A DNA stretch of 64,000 bases, taken from positions 558,001 through 622,000 of the forward strand of contig JAJKFH010000102.1 of the NCBI GenBank assembly GCA_023333565.1, given 5' to 3'. Made by a program: the position numbers and the translations under genes. Positions within the stretch are counted from its first letter, which is position 1; every line of letters starts with the position of its first letter. Shown piece after piece: positions 1 to 12,600 of this stretch. The stretch is from Puffinus mauretanicus. Taxonomy: Eukaryota > Chordata > Aves > Procellariiformes > Procellariidae. A model generated the notes under the pieces. The model saw only the letters and a program-made list of their open reading frames with translations, searched no databases and had not been told where the DNA came from.

Positions 1-3000
1 ACAAAAGCATGCACTCTGAATAATGAACTGACATATTAGAGGTTATTAACATCTCCTGGCAACAAAAACTCTCCTCAGAAATTGAGAAATCCCAAAGGGC
101 AAGCCTAGCTAACCAGGGGGACATCTTGGAAAAGCTAAACCCACCACTTATCTGAAGTACTTATCACAACAACATTTCTGTAAAAAATTCCACAGCACAT
201 GATTCCAACACAAGCTGTCACCCAGAAAATGCTGGTAATGATGAAACAAATAGATAAAAGACTATTGGTTAATTGAGTGTTTAAATTGGTCATTTTGCCT
301 CCTGTGACCTATACCAAAAGTCCTCCTTAAAAGTCCAGGAGTTAAACTCGTATAGATATTATGTCAGATTGGCTATGTTAGAATATTTATGTTTTAAGTG
401 GTAGCATGTATTAAAATCTCAGTAGCTATAGGCAATGAATCTGATCTTCACTGCAGCTTCCACAGCAGATTAATTACATGAATTCAGTTAACATACACAA
501 GGTTAAAACTTCCATTACTCCAAAAAACAACCCTGGAAAGTACGTGCAGCCTCTTGATCTCCTCACAGTACTGATATTGGCACCAAGAGGACAGGGCTTC
601 CTAAGAGGACAGGACTGTTGACTGTACTGACCTAAGACATCAACCTGTACTGCCCAGCAGCCAAGAGCCTGCCAAGGTCAGTGCTCTCCCTCTGCAGGAT
701 GTGGTACTTCGCTGTTCTCCATGTGGAAGAGGCCGGATGGGTCCCTGCTCCCAAGGGTTAGGAATATGACAGAGGGATGCTGAGGTACCCCCTGCTCTTT
801 CTTAGTGATTCCAGATCGCAGTCCAGGTGCACTGTTAGCAAGGTACAGAGAAGGTTTAGCTGCTATGCGTTGCTAGACCTGCTCTCCAAGGCTGTTCCCA
901 GTGGGTCTGCTCTGGGTCTCAGCCATAATTTACCTGTTTTTTTGCACCTGCACATCCCTTGATTCTCCACAAACTAATGAACTCTGCAAAGTACCTCATT
1001 CACCATGTACCTTGCCACAGTTAATAGCAAGTCAGCTTGTTTGAGAGATTTGGAAAGAAGACAGCTTGGCAGAGACTTGTCTCATGGGTTATTTCCCAGA
1101 TTCCCCAAAGCAGGGGGGGGAAGGGGAGGAAACTGAGAAGGGGATTTCTTTCTCCCAATTCTCCAAATGCAAAGGTGTCTTTCTTGTGCCCCCTTGAGAA
1201 GACTGAATCCACAGGCACTTTTCACCACTGCTGCTTCTGCACAGCCACTGACTGGCCCAGGGAATATTTCTTCTACAACCACAACAGTACCACAGTTGCC
1301 TTCAGCCAGTTTCCAAATAAAGGGAGAAAAAGCTCACCTTCCTTGCACAATGGATGGACATGTTCATTTTAAGAATTCATACTCAATTGTCACGTCAGCA
1401 ACAACTCAAAGAAGCAGCTTTGATCAGCTAACATGGAAAAAAAGATTTGGTTGGGGAAGATTCCTCTTTCCATAGAGAGTAAGAGAGACTCTTTCATTTC
1501 ATCAACAACAAATTACAAATTGGCTTCCCACTCCTGAAAGCACTGTACCAATCCAAGTGTTCCCACAAAACAACCCAGAACATCTGCATCTTTGTAGTAC
1601 TGAAGTAATGAGTTTGACACACTTAACTGAGTCTGCCATACTGAACAAGTTTCCTCTCCATCAACATCGCAAGCTGCTGTTTTGCAGATCAGAACAGTCA
1701 GCTTCCCCAGATAAGGCAGCTCCTTCCTGGAACTGGAAGATAGAGCTGCTTTCTCAGGAAAGGGAAGATAAAAGGTCACTCTTCACTAAGTGGCAAAGTT
1801 CTCACCTTGAAAGCTTTGCCCCTTGATTGGCATGGAACAACCAAGGTCATGGAACTCTTAATCAGACGCCTGCATAATTACTAAATCGTTATTAATTATA
1901 TCAGAGAGCCAAGACCTCAGAGGAAAGGCAAAGCAAACAAAGAGCCCAATGAAGCCTCCTCTGTTGTTGGAAAAAATTGGTAATTAAAAGTCATGAGTGC
2001 ACCAAAGAGTGAGGGAACAGCATCACAGTCACTGTTCAGGACTCAGGAGTGACTTGCATACAAAACAGCAGGTTTGTCTCCCTGGGGAAATTACAGGGTA
2101 CTGCGTTACAAAGCAGCAAGTAGAAGGGAAAAAAAAAAAAAGAAATAAAAAAGAGATGGAGAAAGAACCACTCCTGTTTTATCAATAGCTTTATTTGCCC
2201 CACAGAGAGGGACAGCACTGCCAACCAGGCCCAAGTTTGAGGTGCCTTCCACATGTTTCTGGCAGCTCTAGAAAGCCTTCTCCCAGCCTTATATCATGAA
2301 GGGTTGCCATACTGAGAAGTGCACAAAAGAATGAGACCTTGTGTTCAACCTAATCCAGCCTACACACAGTCCTGGCCCTTGCCCAGGAACCCTTCCCCAA
2401 CCAAAAGCCTTTATTTGGCTCAATGACCTGAGCTCAGCCTTAGTGACTACCCTTTCCCCAGAGGCTGCCCTTCAAAGTATCGCTATAAAAAAATCAAAGA
2501 ACTTCAATCTGCCCTTAAAAAGCCAAAAAACTCAAAAAAGAAAGAATGCCATGGTCCTGCTCACACCATAATAAATCAAACTAGGTAGTCATGATCCCCA
2601 CTGAAACCAAAGCAAGTGCTTTTGCTAATCAGGCTATGAGAACATAAATGGTGATCTGTTTCTATGCTAATGATAAGATATGCCAACTCAGGGCACTGAG
2701 ATATCAAAGATGTCATTGGATGAAAAAAGGCACCACGCTATTTACCATCATTTGCAGGCAAACACAAGAATCTCTCTGATCTGCTATATAGGTAGTTTTA
2801 TAGATCCAATCCTAAAGATGACCATATGCAAGAGATGGCAAGTCTGGGCCAAATCCCCAAAGAGATCAGTTTAGATGGATTATGAGACTGTGGCGAGAAG
2901 AACAGACACTCTCATGCACTCAGCCCTCCCAACATACAAAAAGAGAAGTGCAAAACACCAGAAGCCCAAAGAGAACAGTTTGTGTAAGTGCCAGAGATCA

Positions 3001-3403
3001 GAAAAAAGAGACATTTTCTACTCCACTGCTCCAAGTATAATGACTCAAAAAGACCTATCTTCAAGATACTCTGAATAAGAAAGTCTCCCATTTAAAACAT
3101 AAGCAAGAAGGAATAAAGGATAACTGCAGCAGACGCAGTAATGCAATTTGTGGGAGTCTGCCACTGAATAAAAAATTAATAACAAACAACCTCTGGCTAA
3201 CAGCAGCCATTTCATTATCCTTAACTTTGACAGACCCAAATTCAATAAACTTTTATTGAAGTGCATCTGGTCCTTCTTTATCCCTTTTCTGAACTTCCAT
3301 TGCTTGCCAATGCAATGCCCTTTCACTGCTGCAACCTTATCACAGCACTCTGTTACCTATTGCTGAATGCTAAGCCCCCAACCCCCACGTGACAGCACCG
3401 TAC
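1..3403 (-). other. WASHC1: WASHC1 intron 2, partial
   Basis: This stretch lies downstream of the first coding exon on the minus strand and begins with a good splice donor (GTACGG at 3403 downward). I looked for the next expected exon, which continues the WASH homology domain, on the minus strand and did not find it, so the intron probably runs off the left edge. The DNA is AT-rich with short A-runs (for example 2130-2143). The open frames here are short, lack known domains and often begin with non-ATG codons, so I treat them as chance. Confidence 0.7.
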
Positions 3404-3552
3404 CTGTTGAAGATATCGCCCGACACCTTTTGCAGATACTGAAGTGCATCTGCCACCTGCTGAACAGCCTCCTCCCTGCGTAAGTCCGGTTGGATCAGGG
3501 GGACTGAGTACGTCTGCCCTTCCAAAAAGTGCTTCTGCGCTACTGTAGCCAT
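3404..3552 (-). CDS. WASHC1: WASHC1 first coding exon (WASH complex subunit 1, N-terminus, partial)
   Basis: This exon encodes the first 49 residues plus two bases of the next codon of WASHC1. That protein is the Arp2/3 nucleation-promoting subunit of the pentameric WASH complex, which builds branched actin on endosomes for retromer-linked sorting. The peptide begins [15 protein letters not shown] and contains [16 protein letters not shown] and [14 protein letters not shown], the strongly conserved start of WASH homology domain 1. The exon is bounded by a clear acceptor (pyrimidine-rich tract then TAG at 3560-3558) and a donor (AACAG then GTACGG at 3403). The five bases 3557-3553 are untranslated. 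The ATG at 3552-3550 is the first in the exon and matches the family start. The split codon AG|N would give the Arg that follows in relatives. The proline-rich and C-terminal VCA regions must lie left of the window. The exon is intact. Confidence 0.94.
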
Positions 3553-5192
3553 TGTGCCTAAAGGAAAGAGCAAATAGGTCATTACAGTAAACACACTTCC
3601 ATTTTATTACAGCTTTTATTCAGGGACTTCCACTCTCCGCTCCCCTAATTATTTTAGGAAAATGTTTGCAACGGAATCGGTGAGCTGAGGAGAAAGGCAC
3701 AAGTTGGTTGACATACTGGATTTTTAATAAATCCAAGGTAGCTACAGTGAGATGGCAGTCTCTTGTTTATCTGAATGCTCTTGGGAACCATAATTTTATT
3801 TTTAGCGTGATACTTAACAAATCTCTGCTCAGTACTGTGCTGAAAACAAAGACCACACTTTGGAGCAAAGTCAGTTCAGGGCAGCGATAACACTCATCAG
3901 AAATCACCCTGTCCCCTCCTCCCATCCTCATCTTCCAGAGGGATATATTTCAGGTCATTCAACCCCATTAGCAAAATGCAGTATTTCATCTTACACTTCT
4001 GCTCCAAGAAACACAACCACCGCTCCCTTCCAAGAGCAGCTATGAAATTACAGGCCATGCATGTGCACACACGCCCTTGCTCCAAGTAGGTTAATGACAG
4101 TTCTTCCATTCTGAGACTCCCAGGAGCTGCTCGTTGCTTCTGGTGACTAGATTTTTCCTCAGTAACTATCTTGAAAGAAGCCTCCTTATTTTAGGATCCT
4201 TTCACATATAAAACCTAAACAGTAACTGGAATCTTTCAGTGGTGTTCAACACAGCATCAGAGCAGTATGCATGCTCCTGGATACAGCTCAATACCACTGC
4301 TCTACAGTTCAGCCAGGAGAAGGCTATGCATCCCCCACCTTTCCATCCTGCCAGCCTTGCTCACTTCTCCCTCAGCAATTCCCAAAGAGTCTGCCTCCCA
4401 CGTTTTTGCTCACAAAAAACCCAAAAAAGTTCCCAGGACACGGAGGACGGTATACAGAAGAAATCCATTTACCTGAGCACATTAGAAATTTTAAACTCAC
4501 AAATACATTACTGTTAGGACAGCCTGATTAATGAGCGGAGTACAGCAGACATGCAGTTTTCTAACCCAAATTCTGCTGCTAGGCCTATGCAACTCCCTTC
4601 AAACTTGTTTTCTCTGTGTCTTGCTCATTCAGTCTGCAAAAACCACAGTCTACAGCTGCTCATTACAGGGTTTCATCACACAGAGTGCTGTACATCCATA
4701 TAAGAAAATATTCATTAAGTTGAAGAGAAGCAAAACAAAGGAGGATCAAAAAGTAAGGTATCAGAAACAGAGAGAGAGATCTCAGGACACAACATATTCC
4801 CTCCATGGTACTCGGAGGTCTACAGGAGCTAGTCCAGGCAGCTCTGCTGTGTGCAAACCATATTCCAGCCTGTACAGCAGAGCAGGCCGAGAATAACATA
4901 GAAACACAGCCTATATTGGAGAAATTCACAAAACAAGAGCCTGAAGAGATAGTTACAGCATAAAACAACTGTTTAATAGGTGAAAATTAGAGGGGTCTTC
5001 ACACATTCTTTAAATTCCTTATCTTGCTTCACAAAATGAAAAGATATCAGATTAGACTCGCCTGCAGCCATTCCTGTACATTTAAGAAACACCATCCACC
5101 CTCTCTGAATGTGTCCTTTCTGATCCTACCCTAGCAGGTTAGGAAAGACTTTCTGTAAATGTGATGTGGCTGTTGTTTTATGGTTCTTTTTT

Positions 5193-5238
5193 TGGGGGGT
5201 GGGGTTGGTTGGAGTTGGGGTTTTTTTGGGGGGGAGGG
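5193..5238 (+). other. G-rich tract, possible G-quadruplex
   Basis: Four runs of four or more G (G6, G4, G4, G7) are separated by T-rich loops of about 1, 12 and 7 bases. The tract lies antisense to WASHC1, so the pre-mRNA carries the C-rich strand and any quadruplex would form in DNA. The middle loop is long, so stability is uncertain. Confidence 0.45.
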
Positions 5239-6615
5239 TGTTTAATAATGAATCATATGAGAGGAAGAAGGAGGAAACCTAGGAGCCTTTCCACAGGTAA
5301 CAAATTTGCAAAATCAAGCCCAGCCATCAGAAGACCTGGCTCTGCTGCAGGACGCCTAGACCTATTCTGTTTCACTTCATGCATCACTGGCAGCCAGACT
5401 CTGCATCCACACTCTTTAGCGGCAATGTTTGCACACTGATTAGTCTTCTTGACTGGGCCTATTCAGCAGGCAGGAAATTATTATTTAGAGTTGTAAAGCA
5501 TACAAGTTAATCTGAGAGGAGTACAGCTAATTTTGAGATGGCATTTTTTTATCTGCTGACCACAACCAAGCTTGAACCCTTTTGCTTTCAAATCTACTAT
5601 TTGACTGACAACACGGAACAAAGATAACACAGCGAGTGCGCAGGTATGAGATACTTAGGTTCTGGCAGCAAAACAAGTTTAGATCCTCCCTGCTACTGGT
5701 CACAACTCTTCTGTTGCATCAATGCTGCTGATGTTTGGGATGCCTATTTTTAACTCAGATCAGTTCAATGACCCAATTTACCGCAGCCAGATAAACAGCT
5801 GTAATTGCCCAGTCATGAAAGAGAGTGGGAAGCAGGGGCAAGAAGGGGACTTCCTAAACCTGCTCCACTATCAAAACCATTACCATGTAATGGTAATCCT
5901 GTCCCACAGGATGAGAAGGCCAAGCTTTTCACCTCTTGAGAACAGATGAGATTATACAGCCCCAGTATGATTTCCCAGACTCTCACCAATCCTAATTCTC
6001 TTAGTGACCTTTCTAAAGCCAAGCTCAGTTCAGCTGCTGACTGACAGATGCTCATACTCAGAAGCAGCACTCCCCTAGCTACTACCAAACCGTTTCTTTC
6101 CTCGCACTCAGAAGCTACAGACTGTTCTCCAGGGCCCACTGCTCCCTTGCAAAGAGAGGAGCACACAGTAGTGGGGCAAAGCAGGAAAAGCCCCGGGTGC
6201 TCCTGCTCGCACTGTTACAATTCAGCCGTCAGTAAACTTCAGTCTCAGAGGTTCTCAACGCAGCCTCTCACACGAGCTCCAGACTCGTGCTTCCTAAAAA
6301 AACACATTAGAGAAATGTGGTAGACTCACAGTAGGAACTGCTATCTGAGACAGATACAAGAGACAATTCTTTCTGTGCAAGGTAACAAATTAGAGATTTA
6401 TAGCAAGAAAGAGGAAAAACAGCAACAGCCTTCTGAATGACTAGACTTGGGCTAAATCCATTGCTACAGCTGCTATTTATTACCTCTTGGGACCAAACTA
6501 ACTGGAGAAACAAGCCAGTTTTACAAACACTTTGAGTAAAGGCCTGACCATATGCTTAGAATAAAGGCAGAATTGCTTCCTGTAACAGACAGGGACTGCA
6601 GGAACAAGGAAGATT

Positions 6616-6666
6616 TTAATAGGGAAAATTCAAATTTTATATTTTATTTAATAGGGAAAATTCAAA
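6616..6666. repeat. Direct repeat, two 18-bp copies
   Basis: The motif TAATAGGGAAAATTCAAA occurs twice about 33 bp apart in an AT-rich setting. It looks like a small local duplication with no sign of function. Confidence 0.6.
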
Positions 6667-9619
6667 ATATTCCCAACAAAAGTCTGGAAGGAAAGCAAAG
6701 ACTGAATGTTACTCAGCAAGACTGATTCTTCCTTTATCTCAACCTCCAGCACACTGAGAAGGAAGCAGCACATTTCCTTGCCATGCTCCATTATGAGAAT
6801 TAGGCATTACATAAAAACAAAGTGCTGCAGATTAGAAATATCTCAGCTCTCCCACCCTGACCAATGGAAGCCAAGTCTTCATGTAACACACACACCAAAG
6901 GGCAAATAAAATGTTTGTATCTCACACAAGGAATTGACTTCTACAAAGCAACAAACTGGTTCCAGTATCACTCCAGAATCTGTGTTTCAGCAGAAATCAC
7001 AGCATCCTGGGATTATGATGGCCAACATGAAATACTCAGATGCTACAGTGAGAAATGGGCATATAAAACCCAAAGCAAGTATGATTCAGACAAACAGATG
7101 TCAGATCACCCAAGAGATTTAGTCATTAGTGGTGTGACCACCTGTGGGTCACACAAGGCAGAAGAAACAGCAACACGGCTCTTTTTTTTGTGATCAAAGA
7201 GGCTCTGGAAAAGAGTTGCAGCATCTAGGGGCTCCAGCCACTCTTTATTCAATTCTTTTTTCTGTGTCAACTTTCATGATCAAGACAAATCTGCTTTGAT
7301 GTTATATAATAACCTCATTTGCCTTATTAAATTGCAAACAAAGAGAAAAAGGTGGTTTTCTCACTGCACCACCTGCTTACGAGTACTATATCCTGATTTG
7401 GAAGTTCTGACTAGAGCTAGCAACTGCTCAGATTTGCACTTTTGCCTTAAGCTGTCTATGCCTTTAACCTCAAGCAAGCTGGTACAAAGCTCATCAGGGC
7501 TGGTGGCTATCCCTCTGCACCCAAAGCTGCTCTCTCCCTCTCAGTTCCAATATTCACACTAGCAAAAGCTGAGCAAAACAACAGCAGTGGGAAATGCAAC
7601 ATCAACCTCCACCAGACTGTCTCACCTTTCCAAAAGACTTACACCAGGACAGATACAGGCTGAGCACTCCAGGGTTTTCAGGTATCTGGAACCAGTAGCT
7701 GGTCATACTGTTCAATCATCACAGGCAAGTCTAATACTCTCATGGCTACGTCAAGTTTTGCAGCTCCAAACCCAGAGAAAGAAGTATACAATTCACTGCT
7801 CTGGATAGGTAGAGGAACACTCCACCTACTTTGCTCACCTCTTGGGTTACTTCCCTCTGGACCCAAGAATAAAAACTCCTTATGTGAAGGCTAAGCCCAA
7901 GAGAACGTGTTACAGAGCAAATAGAGTCTGTAAGAGAGGCAACACTCCTGTAAGTTCTTTAGAAAATTTTGCTCTATGGAGGACCAATCACTGAGATAGT
8001 TATCTACAAACAAAAAACCCTCATAACCTTGAAATACCTTAATTTTTCAAGGGAACGTAAACAAAGGCAATATTAAGAAAATAATTTGGCTGCCCTCAAT
8101 ACAGGCAGAGACTATAAAGTTATGTACAAGCACTTACCAGATGCATGCTTTGCTATGAAAATAAAGCGAGAATAAAGCAAGCCACCAATACTTGCTTTTT
8201 TAACATGCTTCAAGGGATTAAAAAAAGGGGGTTCAGGGGAGAAAAGGGCTTAAATACTTTGAAAAAAATCAGTGTGTATTCTTCAAAGACACAAGGGCTG
8301 CTTCAGCAATTACTGTGCTGCTGCTTCTGTCACTGCACTGGAAAGGCAGCATGTACTGAAAGCCTTTAATTCCCACATGCAGTAACATCTCCAAGAAGTG
8401 ACAGGCTATCTCTAGCCCTATGTCTCTCCTTTGTAGGACCCTAATAAAAGATCAATGTCTTGCAGCCACCTGCAAGGACGCAGAGACCAGCAGTATGCAA
8501 TAAAACACAAGTCTGCACATCCCTCACCACATACCATTACACCACTACCACTAGGATGGTTCCACAGTGGGAACAGACCAAGTCACAAATGAACTACAGG
8601 TTAAGATTAAACACACTCAAAAGATGGATTAGAGACAGGCTTTGGGCATAGTTTATCATAAGGTGCTGTCTCCTCTGATAGAGGAAAGTCACACGCATAA
8701 CTTGGTTCACAGTGAGAAGTCATCCCAAACTCCTCACTGACAGTAATTTCTTACACATAATACCCTCTACCATGTTTACCTGGACAAATGTTGTCCCATC
8801 CTGGCTGACAGTAACAGACCTCTGTTATTCTCACTTTCCTCTGCTCCAATCTAGCGTACTACATCAGCACATTGCTTGCGATACCTAAATGCGGCTTTTA
8901 GAGCTCACAAAGCTCCCAGCTGCTACAATGTCTGTTGTGTGTCTCATCACAAATTTCTACTGCTGTACACTTAACTATGGTACTCTGTAGTACTGTACTT
9001 AATATGCTACTACATCATCCTCATTCTCTACTTTCTGCACAGGCTTCCCTCAGAATTTCAAATCATGATCAAATCTGCTGGCATATTCAAGCCATACCTT
9101 GGTTGTACTAGAAGCTTGCCTAGAGGCCATTCCAACAAAACATCAGAATGAACTCCTCCAAGGAAAAAATAGGAAAAAAAAAAAAAAAGGCAATTTTATC
9201 ACCTTGCCCTCCACAGATAAAGCACACTCCTGTGAGATTACCAGCTGCAAAGCCAGGGAACTGTATTTAAAAAAGACTTAAAATGCTAGAAAAGAAAAAC
9301 ATGTCATTGCATATGCTCCTCTGTTAAGGGACAGGATAAGGCAGTGTGTGCACATGCACTCACACAGATGTAGACACGCAACTGAAAAGAAAGCTAGAAG
9401 TTGCTTACACTCTGGTGGTAAATGCAGTACAAGATCCTAGATGTAAGTCCTATTTTATTGTGCAGCAAAAGATTGTTCTGCTCCTTGACATTCACTGGAG
9501 GGGTTGAAATCAGCAGCGCACACAATAGGTAACTATCCTGGATAGGACAGCAAGATGTATTTCCAGCAGTGAGATGAGAGGTTCACCGCAGTCCCTGTGC
9601 TAAGCCAACTTTAGCTTTT

Positions 9620-9643
9620 GGGGGGGGGCAGGGAGGGAAAGGG
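9620..9643 (+). other. G-quadruplex motif
   Basis: A run of ten G is followed by three further GGG runs with loops of 2, 1 and 3 bases, which satisfies the usual G3+N1-7 rule. A purine-rich GGAGGAGGA tail follows. It lies deep in WASHC1 intron 1 on the non-transcribed strand. Confidence 0.6.
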
Positions 9644-12600
9644 AGGAGGAGAGAAGCACTTCGATAAGTTAAGAGGATGAAAAGTCTATTTATATTTTTT
9701 AATTAACCATGTTCTACAGTGTTATTAAGCAGCAATCAAAGATGCAGATGGTACTGATTTGATTGGCAAGAGGTGCACTGTGCTGAATATTAAGGAACTC
9801 TGCCCCTATAAATAGGTCTAATCACCATCTGAAGGCTGGAAGGCAGTGATGAAAGAAAGCATTAATAAGACCATAATTAGGCCCCGTAGCAGGCTGTACT
9901 CCACCAGGGTGCTCATGTTACTAGACATCTCTTATAGTAGCATCCTCAAACTCTGTTGCACATGTTACTGCTTTGAGTCTCAAGACCTCTAGTAGCTATT
10001 TTAGACAAAGCTATGAAGACTGGGGTTTCTCCACCTTTGGAGGGCCTGGCATCAGATAGGATTTTATTTCCCAGTACCATTTCTGGACCAAGAGAGCTCT
10101 CCATTCCAACTATTCCACCCTGCCCACTCTCAATGAATGAATTAAACTGGGCAGCTGGAGCTCCCCAGACACGTAGACTGGCAAGAGGTACAGGAAAGTG
10201 AGAAGCTTTAGAAGCTGTCGCTTTCCCTCCCCCTCAGAGCAGCAGGAGCACATCATGGCCGCATCTATACCACAAAGTTAACCTAGCCACAGCTGTAAAA
10301 ACTATTTCTGCTCCTCTGCTCCAGCTTTAGAAAGAGAGATACTTACTCAGTCTCATACTTTCAGCCTGTCCTTACAGTATAGCATTATCTCAGAACAACA
10401 ACAAAAAAAAGCCCATGTAGAAAATGAATCCTACAAGGCATCTCCTACTACATGCCGATACTTCCAAAAGTTGCTCATTGACATGGGACTGCCTGAACAG
10501 CCAAGATCTTTTCAAAAGGAGTCAGCCTCCCACATCACACCACGGCCCTGCAGAAACAGCAGAGCACTGAGGAGCCTGACCTGATACTCAGCAGGACTCT
10601 GGGGCTTGCGCTGCATTTCAGACATTGCGCACCCTGGCCTTGTGGGCCAATATTCTGCTTGGAAATGGCAGAAGTGGATTCCACCACTGAAGCAGTCTCA
10701 CCTCATCTGCCCTAGCAACAGCTGCGGGAAAGGAAAAGCTGCTGCACTGGTAGGCAGCCACTAACTACCCAGTGATAGATCGCCATTCAGTTCTCCATAT
10801 CCAAATGGTGTGGAATTACTAGCAGTTACCACATGTGCAGTATCTCACACATCTGGGTACCACCAGAATATCCTGTTGCACCACGATGCCAGCTACAGTG
10901 CTAGGCGCCTTTTTGTCAGTTATCATATTACTGATAGCCGTTTAATTCAACCCAACGTACCTTGGGATCTGCATGAAAGGTACCCAAGATCCATTCAATT
11001 TGAAATATATGTTTCGCTCGACCTACTGACTACTAACATTGTACTAAAAAGAGGTATTAAAGTAATGCTATGAAGATATTCACTTTTGGAAACAGCAAGA
11101 GAGACTCTGGTATGAAGCTTGCATCCACAACCCTGGAACTTTTTTTTTCCCCCAGTTAATTCCCTAAGTTGCAGAGGGAACACAATAAATAGGCTGCTTT
11201 GCAACAAAAGAGCAGCTTACTGACACAGTTTATGTAAACTGGATGCCTGACAGGAACATGTCTCCCTGGACCATGGGCTGTGTCAGAGACCAATAAACAC
11301 CCGTTGCTACTTATGTGTTTGTCTATCCTGCTGTTTCAGAATAAAAGGCTATCTGTACGTGATCCTTCCTGAGCACTCAGAGATACCAAAGGAAGAGCAC
11401 TGGCCTGTCAAAAATCTATTTCTGAAAGTGTGAGGCCAGTATTTAAGGTAGCCTCTCTCAAGAAGCCAGGGCCTGTTAGCACCTTTGGCTCAGACACATT
11501 GCTTTGAAAGAAACAGTAGGTACTGCAGCTACTAAAGGCAGATGAAATCTATGAGCAATATGACATTAAGACAAAGACATTATTTACAGGTAACTAAATG
11601 CAGATGAACTGGAGGATTTGGTTTCCCACCAGCAGCATTGTCTCTTGGATCAAATAAGCATGGGCCTGAACAAATACAACAAGAGACTTTGTGATCATTC
11701 TCAAATGGAAACCCTCCCTTTCCCTAAATACTACTCGGAGCCACTTAGATTTGTTGTTTGTCAGATACTACACTGCCCTATTCCACTTAGGCTAAAGAGA
11801 AAGAATCAAAATTTGAGATCTTGGAGCCCAGCTTTACAATAGCATATGGCAACTCCCTGGCAAATTGCAAAATACCTGACATTTGAAGATGGATCATGTA
11901 AAATCAAATTATATAACTCTCCAGAAGACAGAATGCTATTACATTAAATTATTTTTTAAAGGGAATCTGAAAGGTAAAGGCTTAAAAGAATTTAGGGGTG
12001 CACTTCAATCCTCTCAGCTCCACAAGCCAAGATGGCCTTTAAGCCACTACTGTCTTCAAGACAACCTTTCCTCTCAAGGCAGAGCTCTGCTTTGCAAAGC
12101 ATAGGCAGCAGCCCTCGTTGCCATGAGGCACAGAGCTGCAGGCTGCACCACCTTGCTGAGAAAGTCCTGTCCTCTAAGCACAGGCTGAAATTGATTTCCT
12201 TCAGCTGGATACATAAAGCTCATTTTGACGGACAGATGTTGATATCTAATGTTAATCAGATAACCCACTCTGCAACTGTCACCTTTGGCTTTCATCATTA
12301 ACGGAGACAACCAGGCGCTCTAATGAGCAATTGATCTGATTCTAAGGCAGCCATCTAAAAATGACCAAAAGCACTGTGCTAATTGCCTGCCTTCCCTTTC
12401 TCTCACTATTTATTATAAAAGTAGCCTAAGCAAATAGCTTAGCTACACCTACAATACAGACATCAAAACTAACGCTGAGAATCCCCGCCCAAACATCCAG
12501 ACACAGCACTTCATTCGATTTCCTAAATGAGGGCACTTTGGTTTTGTATGCCTAAAGTACCCAGAGGCCACTGGCTATACCAAAAGTCCCTTGGAGGGCC

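Noticed and set aside
11270..11330. CCAATAAACACC stretch resembling an LTR polyadenylation region
   Set aside because: No terminal TG...CA pair, target-site duplication or internal retroviral sequence was found around it.
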